64,000 nucleotides of DNA from Rhodanobacter sp. GTDB lineage: Bacteria > Pseudomonadota > Gammaproteobacteria > Xanthomonadales > Rhodanobacteraceae. The stretch lies in the NCBI GenBank assembly GCA_040371205.1, contig AP031382.1, positions 3,221,562 to 3,285,561 on the forward strand. Reading direction: 5' to 3'. Numbering within the stretch: position 1 is the first letter of the stretch; each line of letters opens with the position of its first letter. Under the pieces are notes generated by a model. That model was not told the origin of the DNA and did no database searches. It saw nothing but the letters and a program-made list of their open reading frames with translations. A program made the position numbers and the translations under genes. Shown here piece by piece: positions 37,656 to 45,977 of the stretch.

Positions 37656-39491
37656 TCACTTTTCCTCGGCCAACGGCTTGTCCGCATCCCGCTCGCGCGC
37701 CTCGCGCGCCTGCGGGTCGTTGTCGGCCTCGAACAGCTTGTCCAGCTCGGCCAGCGCTTCCTTGGTGGTCTGCACCAGCTTGGCTTCGTCGTCGTAGACG
37801 AGGTATTGCGCCTTGATCAGTTCGGCGTCCTGGCGGCGGAAGCGCTCCACCCGGTCGACCGCGCGCTCCGGCGTCATGCCCAGCGCGATCAGCGACTGCT
37901 TGGCCATCTTCAGGCTGGAATAAAGCGTCTCGCGGACCGGTTCGTCGATGCCCAGATCCATCAGCCGCCACAGGTGCTGGCGGTTGCGCGCGCGCGCCAC
38001 GATCTTGAGGTGCGGGTACATGCGCCTGACCACCCGCGCGACGTGCAGGCTGGATTCCGGATCGTCGCTGGCCAGCACGAACACCTCGGCCTTGTCCGCC
38101 TGCGCCGCGCGCAGCAGCTCGGGACGCGCGGGATCGCCGTAGAAGATGTCGTTCCAGCGGCCGAAGCGGCGCATCAGGTCCATCTGCTCGACCGAATGGT
38201 CCAGCGCCACGAACGGGATGCCCTCCGCGCGCAGGATGCGCGCCACGATCTGCCCCATGCGCCCGTAGCCGGCAAGGATGACGCGCGGCGAGTGCGCCAC
38301 GATGGTGTCGAAATCGCGCGCCGGCTGCCGCTGCTTGCGCGCACCCAGCAGCTTGGCCAGCGCCGCCACCAGCAAGGGCGTCAATGCCATCGACAAGGTG
38401 ATCGCCAGCACCAGCAGGTTGTGCTGGCGCGCGCTGATCAAGGCCTTTTCGTCGGCGAGCTTGAGCACCACGAAGGCGAACTCGCCGCCGCAGGCCAGCA
38501 GCACCGCCAGGCGCAGCGCATCGCCGCGCTCCAGCGCGCCGACGATGCGCCCCAGCGGCCACAGCAGCGCCCCCTTCAGCAACAGCAGCGCGGCCACCAG
38601 CCCCAACACCAGCCAGGGTTCGCGCAGCAGCAGGGAGATGTCCATCGCCATGCCCACGCTGATGAAGAACAGGCCGAGCAGCAATCCCTTGAACGGTTCG
38701 ATGTTGGATTCCAGCTCGTGGCGGTATTCCGAGTCGGCCAGCAGCACGCCGGCGAGGAAGGCGCCCAGCGTCACCGAGAGCCCGGTCGCCTCCATCAGCA
38801 GCGCCACGCCCATCACTACCAGCAGCGCGGTGGCCGTGGACACCTCCACCGCATCCGCCTTGGCCACGAAACGGAACGCCGGCCGCAGCAGATAACGGCC
38901 GCCCACCACCACCGCCAGGATCACGCCGGCCGTGCGCAGCGCGCCGAGCAGGTCGAAGCCGCGGCTGGCCGTGCTGGCGAGCAGCGGCACCGCCGCGATC
39001 AACGGAATCGCCGCGAGATCCTGGAACAGCAGGATCGCGAACGCCTGCCGCCCGTAGGCGGTGCCGACTTCCTTGCGCTCGCCGAGTATCTGCAGGCCGA
39101 ACGCGGTGGACGACAGCGCCAGGCTGCCGCCCACGACCAGCGCCGCGCCCGGCGTGAAGCCCAGCAGCCACCAGGCGGCCACGCCAAACAACGCGCTGGT
39201 GCCCAGTACCTGCAGCAGGCCGGTGCCGAACACCGAGCGCCGCATCACCCACAAGCGCTGCGGCGACAGCTCCAGGCCGATCACGAACAGCATCAGCACC
39301 ACGCCGAACTCGGAGATCGCCGCGATACCGCCGTTGTCGGCCACCAGCCGCAGCGCCTGCGGCCCGATGGCGACGCCGGCCAGCAGATAACCCAGCACCG
39401 CGCCCAGCCTGAAGCGCTTGGTCAGCGGCACCGCGACCACCGTGGCCAGCAGGAACACCACGGCCACCTGCAGGAAATGATGGCTGTCCAC
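37656..39491 (-). CDS. CPA2-family cation:proton antiporter with RCK domain (KefB/KefC-like)
   Basis: A 611-residue protein. Residues 1-385 form 12-13 spans of a Na+/H+-exchanger fold, with LGYLLAGVAIGPQ, FGVVLMLFVIGLEL and ILLFQDLAAIPL, the last carrying the Asp of the ion path. Residues about 405-520 are an RCK-N Rossmann domain (VILAGYGRMGQIVARIL), and the last 90 are charged and helical. The E. coli relatives KefB and KefC are glutathione-gated K+ efflux systems protecting against electrophiles. No kefF/kefG partner is adjacent, so gating is uncertain. Confidence 0.9.
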   Translation of the reverse strand: MDSHHFLQVAVVFLLATVVAVPLTKRFRLGAVLGYLLAGVAIGPQALRLVADNGGIAAISEFGVVLMLFVIGLELSPQRLWVMRRSVFGTGLLQVLGTSALFGVAAWWLLGFTPGAALVVGGSLALSSTAFGLQILGERKEVGTAYGRQAFAILLFQDLAAIPLIAAVPLLASTASRGFDLLGALRTAGVILAVVVGGRYLLRPAFRFVAKADAVEVSTATALLVVMGVALLMEATGLSVTLGAFLAGVLLADSEYRHELESNIEPFKGLLLGLFFISVGMAMDISLLLREPWLVLGLVAALLLLKGALLWPLGRIVGALERGDALRLAVLLACGGEFAFVVLKLADEKALISARQHNLLVLAITLSMALTPLLVAALAKLLGARKQRQPARDFDTIVAHSPRVILAGYGRMGQIVARILRAEGIPFVALDHSVEQMDLMRRFGRWNDIFYGDPARPELLRAAQADKAEVFVLASDDPESSLHVARVVRRMYPHLKIVARARNRQHLWRLMDLGIDEPVRETLYSSLKMAKQSLIALGMTPERAVDRVERFRRQDAELIKAQYLVYDDEAKLVQTTKEALAELDKLFEADNDPQAREARERDADKPLAEEK

Positions 39492-39646
39492 GCGCGCTCC
39501 GATCCGTTTGCGAGGCCCGATTATTCCACGCCGGTCGCGGCCGGCGATGCATCGTTGCGCCCGCCTGCCGGACGCGCACCCACGCCATTTCCCCGGGCCG
39601 GGAATGCGGCGCTCGGGCAGCGCCGGCTATCGCTGCGAGGCGTCCG

Positions 39647-40330
39647 TCACACCCGCCCGGTGACCGGGATCAGCGCACCGGTGACCGCGCTGGCGGCATC
39701 CGACAGCAGGAACACGATCACGTCCGCCAGTTGTCCGGGCTTCACCCAGCGGTCGAAGTCCGCGTCGGGCATGTCGGCGCGGTTCGGCGGCGTGTCGATG
39801 ATGCTGGGCAGCAGCGCGTTGACGGTGATGCCGCGCGGCTTGAGCTCCTCGGCCAACGCTTCGGTGAGGCGCATCACGCCCGCCTTGGACGCGGTGTAGG
39901 CACCCACGCCCGCGCCGGCCTTCAGCGCCGAGTTCGCGCCGATGCTGACGATGCGTCCGCGGCCGTCGGGCAGATACGGCAGCACGGCCTTGCTCGCCGC
40001 CACCGCGGTGCGCAGGTTGATGCGATAGAGCAGATCCCAGGTGTCGAGGTCGCCGTTGGCCAGCGTTTCCCAGCGGAACGCGCCGGCGATGTTCACCAGC
40101 GCGTCGATCCCGCCCAGCGTTTCGGCGGCGGCGTCGATCGCGTGCTTCGCCTCGCTGGGGTCGGCGAGATCCACGCCGCCGAAGCCATGCGCCGCCTCCA
40201 GGCTTGCCGGCACCGACACGCGGTCGATCGCCGCCACCTGCGCGCCCGCGTCCAGCACGGCCTGCACCACCGCCGCGCCCAGCGCGCCGAAGGCGCCCGT
40301 CACCACGATACGTCGTTTGTCGAGGCGCAT
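39647..40330 (-). CDS. Short-chain dehydrogenase/reductase coupled to a GH17 protein
   Basis: A 227-residue SDR with the nucleotide motif VTGAFGALGAAVV, NIAGAF, the serine region VSIGANSA and the YTASK catalytic pair. It lacks obvious substrate markers. Two ATGs compete. The one at 40339 overlaps the upstream stop (ATGA) but abuts the Shine-Dalgarno AGAGG with no spacing. The one at 40330 has that AGAGG nine bases ahead and begins MRLDKRRIVVTG, so I prefer it. It is the second gene of a two-gene leftward operon. Confidence 0.85.
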   Translation of the reverse strand: MRLDKRRIVVTGAFGALGAAVVQAVLDAGAQVAAIDRVSVPASLEAAHGFGGVDLADPSEAKHAIDAAAETLGGIDALVNIAGAFRWETLANGDLDTWDLLYRINLRTAVAASKAVLPYLPDGRGRIVSIGANSALKAGAGVGAYTASKAGVMRLTEALAEELKPRGITVNALLPSIIDTPPNRADMPDADFDRWVKPGQLADVIVFLLSDAASAVTGALIPVTGRV

Positions 40331-40335
40331 GTTCT

Positions 40336-41949
40336 TCATCCTCTTCGGTCAGGGTTGTCGAGCATAACTGCCGGCGCGCGCGCACGCCGCCATGCGGCGA
40401 ACACCGCCGCGGCGATAGCCACGTTGAACGCCAGCCACAGCCAGGTCACCGGGTTTTCGCCCAGCTCCAGCGCCACCACCGCGCCGCCCAGCACGGGCAG
40501 CCACGCGGCGAGGAACACGGCCTCGCGCGAGGGCATGCGCCGGCGCTCGTCCAGCCACGCGGTCAATGCGTAGCCCATGCAGGGCAATGCGAACAGGCCC
40601 AGCGGGAAGTCGCGGTAGCGGCCGTCGAACACCAGCAACAGGCCGTACAGCGCCAGCACGAACAGCCAGGCGCTGCGCAATCGTCCGGCCGGAGCGGGCT
40701 TGAACGGCGCGCCCGCCAGGCGGCCCGCCAGCCAGTTCGCCAATCGCGCGGCAGTGAACAACGCAGCGGCCGCGGCGACGACCGAGACCGACCACTCCCA
40801 CGCATCGCGGCACGCGTAGATCATCTGCCGCACCTGCCACGCCATCGCGGTGCCGCTGGCGAAGCCGGCCAGGCCCAGGGCCAGCCAGCCGCGCGCGTGC
40901 CGCCAGCGCCGCCGGACCGCGCCGACCAGCGCGAACAGCGCCGCACCGGCCGCGCCCGCCAGCCAGCCCAGCCACCAGCGCGGGATTTCCACCACCGGCC
41001 CCTGCATCGCGAACTTGGGCCGCGCATGCACGTCGAAGATGCCCCAGTAGCCGCCCACCGTGCCTTCCTGCGCGCGCTTCCACGGCTGGTCGAAGGCCTC
41101 GATCACGTTGTAGGGCATGTGCACGCTGGCCGCGTAGCGCAGGAATTCGCGCAGGTAGCGCGCCTCGTTCACCACGCTGGCGCTGGCGCCGCGACGCGGC
41201 CGGCCCTCGCTGGGCCAGCCGGTTTCGCCGATCATCACGTGCTTGCCGGGGAACGCCCGGGTCACCCGCGCGTACACGTCCGCGACGTGCTGCACCGCGC
41301 GCTCCGGCGGCACCGGCTGGTCTTCCCAGTACGGCAGGATGTGGATGGTGATGTAGTCCACCGCGCCGGCGAGCCGTGGATGGCGCAGCCAGAATTCCCA
41401 CACGTCGGCGTAGCTGACCGGGATGGACGCGGGCAGGGCCGCGCGCACTTCGCGGATGTCCGCCGCCAGCTCGGCCTCGGTCAGCTCGCCGCGCAGCAGC
41501 ACTTCGTTGCCCACGATCACCCCGCGCAGCACCTGCGGATACTTGCGCGCCGTGGCGATGCCGAGCGCGATCTGCCGGGCGTTGGCCTTGGCGTCGCCGT
41601 CCAGCCAGATGCCCATCAGCACCTGCATGTGATGGCGCGCGGCGATTTCCGGCACCGCCGACAGGCCTTGTCCCTGCGAATACGTGCGCACGCAGTCGAA
41701 GCGCTCGGACAGCGCGCTCAGGTCCTCGTCGATGCGCTGCGGACTCACGAAGGCGTTCGGATCGAGCGGCGTCTCGCCCGGTTCGCGGAACGGCGCATAG
41801 GAAACACAGGCGATCCGCGCCGAGGGCGCATCGGGCAACGGCACCGGCCGGCCGGCCGCCCACCACCACGCCGCGCCGGCCAGCGCGAGCGAAGCCAAGG
41901 CCAGCCAGGCAAGCAGGCGGCGGCCGCGGGACGAGGGGGAGAACGACAT
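40336..41949 (-). CDS. Membrane-bound GH17 family beta-glucan-active protein
   Basis: A 537-residue protein with an N-terminal span (about 11-30), a periplasmic (beta/alpha)8 glycoside hydrolase family 17 domain (about 42-325) and a C-terminal block of about seven or eight spans. Catalytic candidates are the acid/base Glu in GVIVGNEVLLRGE and the nucleophile Glu in VMIGETGWPSEG. Relatives are described as beta-(1,3)-glucanosyltransferase-like or beta-(1-6)-glucan synthesis proteins acting on periplasmic or surface glucans. It overlaps the SDR gene by a few bases. Confidence 0.82.
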   Translation of the reverse strand: MSFSPSSRGRRLLAWLALASLALAGAAWWWAAGRPVPLPDAPSARIACVSYAPFREPGETPLDPNAFVSPQRIDEDLSALSERFDCVRTYSQGQGLSAVPEIAARHHMQVLMGIWLDGDAKANARQIALGIATARKYPQVLRGVIVGNEVLLRGELTEAELAADIREVRAALPASIPVSYADVWEFWLRHPRLAGAVDYITIHILPYWEDQPVPPERAVQHVADVYARVTRAFPGKHVMIGETGWPSEGRPRRGASASVVNEARYLREFLRYAASVHMPYNVIEAFDQPWKRAQEGTVGGYWGIFDVHARPKFAMQGPVVEIPRWWLGWLAGAAGAALFALVGAVRRRWRHARGWLALGLAGFASGTAMAWQVRQMIYACRDAWEWSVSVVAAAAALFTAARLANWLAGRLAGAPFKPAPAGRLRSAWLFVLALYGLLLVFDGRYRDFPLGLFALPCMGYALTAWLDERRRMPSREAVFLAAWLPVLGGAVVALELGENPVTWLWLAFNVAIAAAVFAAWRRARAPAVMLDNPDRRG

Positions 41950-42093
41950 GCGAGCCTGCAGGGCAATGGCGGAATGCGCCAGCTTATTAGAGCCGCCTTG
42001 CGACATCCATGCGCCCCGCGCCGGCGATCTTCCGCGTGCAGGATGCCGCTCAGCGGCAGCGCGGGATGCGTCGGCACGTTCAGCTGCATCCTC

Positions 42094-42099
42094 TACAAT
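42094..42099 (+). promoter_or_regulatory. -10-like element TACAAT before slt
   Basis: TACAAT followed by CCGGCGCG lies 30 bases before the slt ATG. It resembles the element before putA in both hexamer and following CC(C/G)GCG. No convincing -35 is visible. Confidence 0.35.
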
Positions 42100-42128
42100 C
42101 CGGCGCGGGGGATCAGTCAGGAGTTCCA

Positions 42129-44189
42129 ATGTTTTCGAAGGCCAGGCCCCGGCGATTTTCCCTCACCCTGCTGCTTGCGTGCGGCGGCCTGCTCGCCGCG
42201 TTCGGCGCATGCGCGGCCACGCCCGCCCTCGACGCCCAGCGCGCCGCCTTCAGGCAGGCCTGGGCCGCGGCCCGGCAAGGCGGCGACGGATGGCACGCAT
42301 GGGACGCGCAACTGCACGGCTACCCGCTCTATCCCTACCTGCCCGCCGCCGCGCTGGAACACGACATCCAGCAGGTCGACCTGCCCACGGTGCAGGCCTA
42401 CCTGGCGCGCTATCCGGACCTGATCCCCGCGCAGGACCTGCGCCGCGACTTCCTGCTGGAACTCGCCCGGCGGCAGGACTGGAACGGTTTCCTCGCGCTG
42501 TACCAGCCCGGCGCGAGCGATGCGCTGACCTGCGACGCGCTGCAGGCGCGCATGGCCGGCGGCGCCAAGCTCGATTTCGACCGCGATCTCGCCGCGCTGT
42601 GGGCCAAACCCGAACTGCCCGCGGCCTGCGACCCGATGCTGCAGGCCGCTCACGAGCAAGGCCTGCTGACCACGCCGCGCCTGTGGGCGCGCATCGAACG
42701 CGCCGCCGACGCCGGCCGCGACGGCACCATCACCGCGCTGGCCGATTGGCTGCCGGCCGCGGAGAACCCGCCGGCACAGTGGCTGGCACAGGCGCTGCGC
42801 GATCCGCAATCCGCGCTGGCCGCGGCCATGGGCTGGCCCGATACCGCGCATGCGCGCCAAGCCGTCACGCTGGCGCTGCAGCGCCGCGCGCGCCGCGACA
42901 CCGACGACGCCGACGCCGCGTGGCAGCAGTTGCGCACGCGCTTCCGCTTCAGCGTCGACCAGCGCGACGCGATCGAGCGCGCGTTGGCGATCTTCCATGC
43001 CGCCGACTACGACCCGGTCGCGCAACAGCAGTTGCTGGCGCTGCCCGCCGCCGCGCAGACGGCCACCACCCGCGAGTGGCGCGTGCGCGTGGCGCTGGCC
43101 GCGCAGGACTGGCCCGCCGTGCTGGCGGCGATCGCGGCGATGCCCGCGGACCAGCAGCAGGACGACGAATGGCGCTGGTTCCGCGCCCGCGCGCTGGCCG
43201 CCACCGGCCAGGCCGGACCGGCGCAGGCGGTCTATGCCGACCTCGCGAAGCAGACCACCTTCTTCGGCTACCTCGCGGCCGACCAGCTCGGCCAACCCTA
43301 CGCGATCTGCCCGCTGGCGCCGATCGACGACCCGTCGCAGGAGCAGGCGCTGCTGGCGCAACCCGGCCTGCAACGCGCCTTCGAACTGTTCGCGGTGGAC
43401 CTGCAGAAACTGGCGCGGCGCGAATGGGCGCGCGCACTCGACGGGGCCGACGACCGCACCCAGGTGCTGGCCGTGGAACTCGCCGACGCCCGCGGCTGGT
43501 ACGACCGCGCCGCGTTCACCCTCAACCACGGCGAGCTGATGCACTACTACACGCTGCGCCTGCCGCTGGATCGCCGGATCGGCGTGGTGGAGCAGGCCGA
43601 GCAGGCCGGCATCGACCCCGCCTGGGCCTACGGCATCCTGCGCTCCGAGAGCGCGTGGATGAGCGACGCCCGCTCCGGTGCCGACGCCCGCGGCCTGATG
43701 CAACTCGTGCCGGCCACCGCCGCGCTGGTGGCCCGGCGCAACGGCCTGACGTGGAGCGGCGGCGACAGCCTGTACGACCCCGCCACCAACATCGCGCTGG
43801 GCACGCGCTACCTCGCGCAGATGGCCGCGCGCTTCAACGGCGCGCCCTGGCTGGCCAGCGCCGCCTACAACGCCGGCCCCAATCGCGTGGACCAATGGCT
43901 GGACGCCCGCGGCTCGCTCGCGCCCGACCTGTTCATCGCCACCATGCCGTACAAGGAAACCCGCGAATACGTGGCGCGCGTGATGGACTACAGCGTGATG
44001 TACGACTGGCGCCTGCACGGCAACGCGTTGCCCGTTTCCGACCGCCTCACCCCGATCGGCCAGCCCTACCAACTGCCGAACAGCATGACGCCGCGCAAGG
44101 CGGTGGCGTGTCCGGTACTAGCAACACCAGCATCGACTGGCTCGGCGCAGGCACCTGCTGCAACCACCGTTGGCCAGCCCCACGGATAA
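42129..44189 (+). CDS. slt: Soluble lytic murein transglycosylase
   Basis: A 686-residue periplasmic enzyme that cleaves peptidoglycan glycan strands to 1,6-anhydro-muropeptides. It has a signal peptide (about 1-30), a long alpha-superhelical U/L-domain (to about 490) and a C-terminal lysozyme-like domain. The catalytic Glu is in ILRSESAW, followed by GADARGLMQLVPATA and AYNAGPNRVDQW. The length is close to Slt70. The short C-terminal tail is Thr/Ala-rich. Confidence 0.95.
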   Translation: MFSKARPRRFSLTLLLACGGLLAAFGACAATPALDAQRAAFRQAWAAARQGGDGWHAWDAQLHGYPLYPYLPAAALEHDIQQVDLPTVQAYLARYPDLIPAQDLRRDFLLELARRQDWNGFLALYQPGASDALTCDALQARMAGGAKLDFDRDLAALWAKPELPAACDPMLQAAHEQGLLTTPRLWARIERAADAGRDGTITALADWLPAAENPPAQWLAQALRDPQSALAAAMGWPDTAHARQAVTLALQRRARRDTDDADAAWQQLRTRFRFSVDQRDAIERALAIFHAADYDPVAQQQLLALPAAAQTATTREWRVRVALAAQDWPAVLAAIAAMPADQQQDDEWRWFRARALAATGQAGPAQAVYADLAKQTTFFGYLAADQLGQPYAICPLAPIDDPSQEQALLAQPGLQRAFELFAVDLQKLARREWARALDGADDRTQVLAVELADARGWYDRAAFTLNHGELMHYYTLRLPLDRRIGVVEQAEQAGIDPAWAYGILRSESAWMSDARSGADARGLMQLVPATAALVARRNGLTWSGGDSLYDPATNIALGTRYLAQMAARFNGAPWLASAAYNAGPNRVDQWLDARGSLAPDLFIATMPYKETREYVARVMDYSVMYDWRLHGNALPVSDRLTPIGQPYQLPNSMTPRKAVACPVLATPASTGSAQAPAATTVGQPHG

Positions 44190-44223
44190 ACGCAAGAAAC
44201 GCGCTCAACGAGATGCCTTCGCC

Positions 44224-44700
44224 ATGAACAAGCAACTGGACGATCTGATCGAGCAGGCGGACGGCCAACTTCGCCAGTTGGAAGAAGATGCTCGCCGGCA
44301 AAGTACCCCGCAGACTTCAAACAAAGTCGATTCCGACACTGCTCGCGAATACAACAGCCATATCTCGCCACCAGAACCTTTCACAAGCAGACATCCCATC
44401 TGGGTGGCTTTCTTTGGACTGTGCTTTCTGATTCTCGTCGTAGGCTCGATCTACACATGGATCACAGCGCCACGAGCGGAAGGCCCCTATCAACTCGTGG
44501 AAGGGACTGTGCAAAGCAGTTACATGACGTGGACAGGAAGCCACCGCCATGGAAACAGCGCAGCCGAAAAAATCTCCTTGCCCGATGGCCGCGTCATCAC
44601 CTTGTACAGCCGTTACTCGATCCTGCTGAAGCCGGGCACGCAACTCGGGATTCGCATCTACAAGACCGGAGCTATCACGACTGACCGCGTGGTGTTATGA
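44224..44700 (+). CDS. Hypothetical single-span membrane protein, low-GC orphan
   Basis: A 158-residue protein with a charged N-terminal segment of likely helical or coiled-coil character ([20 protein letters not shown]), one membrane span (about 59-80) and a C-terminal domain of about 75 residues containing [12 protein letters not shown] do not recognise a family. An in-frame TTG at 44170 overlapping slt would add 18 residues; the ATG at 44224 is more conservative. Its base composition is visibly lower in GC than slt and cca on either side, which suggests a recently acquired or lineage-specific gene. Confidence 0.6.
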   Translation: MNKQLDDLIEQADGQLRQLEEDARRQSTPQTSNKVDSDTAREYNSHISPPEPFTSRHPIWVAFFGLCFLILVVGSIYTWITAPRAEGPYQLVEGTVQSSYMTWTGSHRHGNSAAEKISLPDGRVITLYSRYSILLKPGTQLGIRIYKTGAITTDRVVL

Positions 44701-44741
44701 GCCATCGGCAAACGCCGCTCCCGCCATGCCACACTCCCGCC

Positions 44742-45962
44742 ATGCGCATCTATCTCGTCGGCGGCGCCGTCCGCGACCAACTGCTCGGCAGGCCCGAGGG
44801 CGACCGCGATTACGTGGTGACCGGCGCATGCCCGGAGGATCTGCTGGCGCTGGGCTACAAGCCGGTGGGCAAGGACTTCCCGGTGTTCCTGCATCCGCGC
44901 ACGGGCGAGGAACACGCGCTTGCGCGCACCGAGCGCAAGAACGGGCGCGGCTACCACGGCTTCGTGTTCCAGGCCGATCCCTCGGTGACGCTGGAACAGG
45001 ACCTGGCGCGGCGCGACCTCACCATCAACGCCATCGCGCAGGACGAGCACGGCGCGCTGATCGACCCCTACGGCGGCGCACGCGACATCGAGGCGCGCGT
45101 GCTGCGGCACGTCTCGCCGGCCTTCGCGGAAGACCCCGTGCGGCTGCTGCGCGTGGCGCGCTTCGCCGCGCGCTTCGCTCCGCTGGGTTTCCGCGTGGCG
45201 GACGAGACAATGGCGCTGCTGCGGCACATGGTGGCCGAGGGCGAGGTGGATCATCTAGTGCCCGAACGGGTATGGGCGGAAACGCGCAAGGCGCTGGCGG
45301 AGGCGCAACCTTCCGCCTTCCTGCGCGTGCTGCGCGAAGCGGGCGCATTGCGCGCGCTGTTTCCGGAAGTCGATGCGCTCTACGGCGTGCCGCAACGCGC
45401 GGAGTTCCATCCCGAGATCGACACCGGCGTGCATGTGGAGATGGTGCTGGACGCGGCGGCGGCCATTGCGCCGGGCGACGACCTGGTCGGCTTCTGCGCG
45501 CTCACCCACGACCTCGGCAAGGCGCTGACGCCGGCGGACGAACTGCCGCGCCACGTGATGCACGAGCAGCGCGGTGTGGCGCCGCTGCGCGCGCTTGCCG
45601 CGCGCCTGAAGGTACCCACCGAACACGCTGCGCTGGCCGAGCTGGTCTGCCGCGAACACCTCAACGCGCACCGCGCGCTGGAACTGAAGCCGGCCACGGT
45701 GCTGAAGCTGCTCGCCGCGCTGGACGCCTTGCGCCGGCCGGAGCGGCTGGAGACCTTCCTCGCCGCCTGCCTGGCCGACAAGCGCGGCCGGCTCGGCTAC
45801 GCACAGGACGACTATCCTCCGGCCGCGTATTTGCGCCGAAGCCGCGAGGCGGCCGCGGCGGTGACCGCAGCGCCGTTCGTGGCGCAGGGGTTGGCCGGCC
45901 CCGCGGTCGGCGAGGCGATGACGCGCGCGCGCATCGCGGCCATCGCGCAGCTGAGAGGCTGA
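44742..45962 (+). CDS. cca: CCA tRNA nucleotidyltransferase (multifunctional, HD-containing)
   Basis: A 406-residue enzyme that adds or repairs the 3' CCA of tRNAs. The N-terminus carries the nucleotidyltransferase motif [13 protein letters not shown] with the metal-binding acids in [16 protein letters not shown] and [16 protein letters not shown] complete the class II core. A C-terminal HD domain ([11 protein letters not shown]) matches the E. coli-type multifunctional enzyme with phosphohydrolase activity. It converges with the GGDEF-EAL gene. Confidence 0.95.
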   Translation: MRIYLVGGAVRDQLLGRPEGDRDYVVTGACPEDLLALGYKPVGKDFPVFLHPRTGEEHALARTERKNGRGYHGFVFQADPSVTLEQDLARRDLTINAIAQDEHGALIDPYGGARDIEARVLRHVSPAFAEDPVRLLRVARFAARFAPLGFRVADETMALLRHMVAEGEVDHLVPERVWAETRKALAEAQPSAFLRVLREAGALRALFPEVDALYGVPQRAEFHPEIDTGVHVEMVLDAAAAIAPGDDLVGFCALTHDLGKALTPADELPRHVMHEQRGVAPLRALAARLKVPTEHAALAELVCREHLNAHRALELKPATVLKLLAALDALRRPERLETFLAACLADKRGRLGYAQDDYPPAAYLRRSREAAAAVTAAPFVAQGLAGPAVGEAMTRARIAAIAQLRG

Positions 45963-45977
45963 TCCGCGCGGCGCCGT

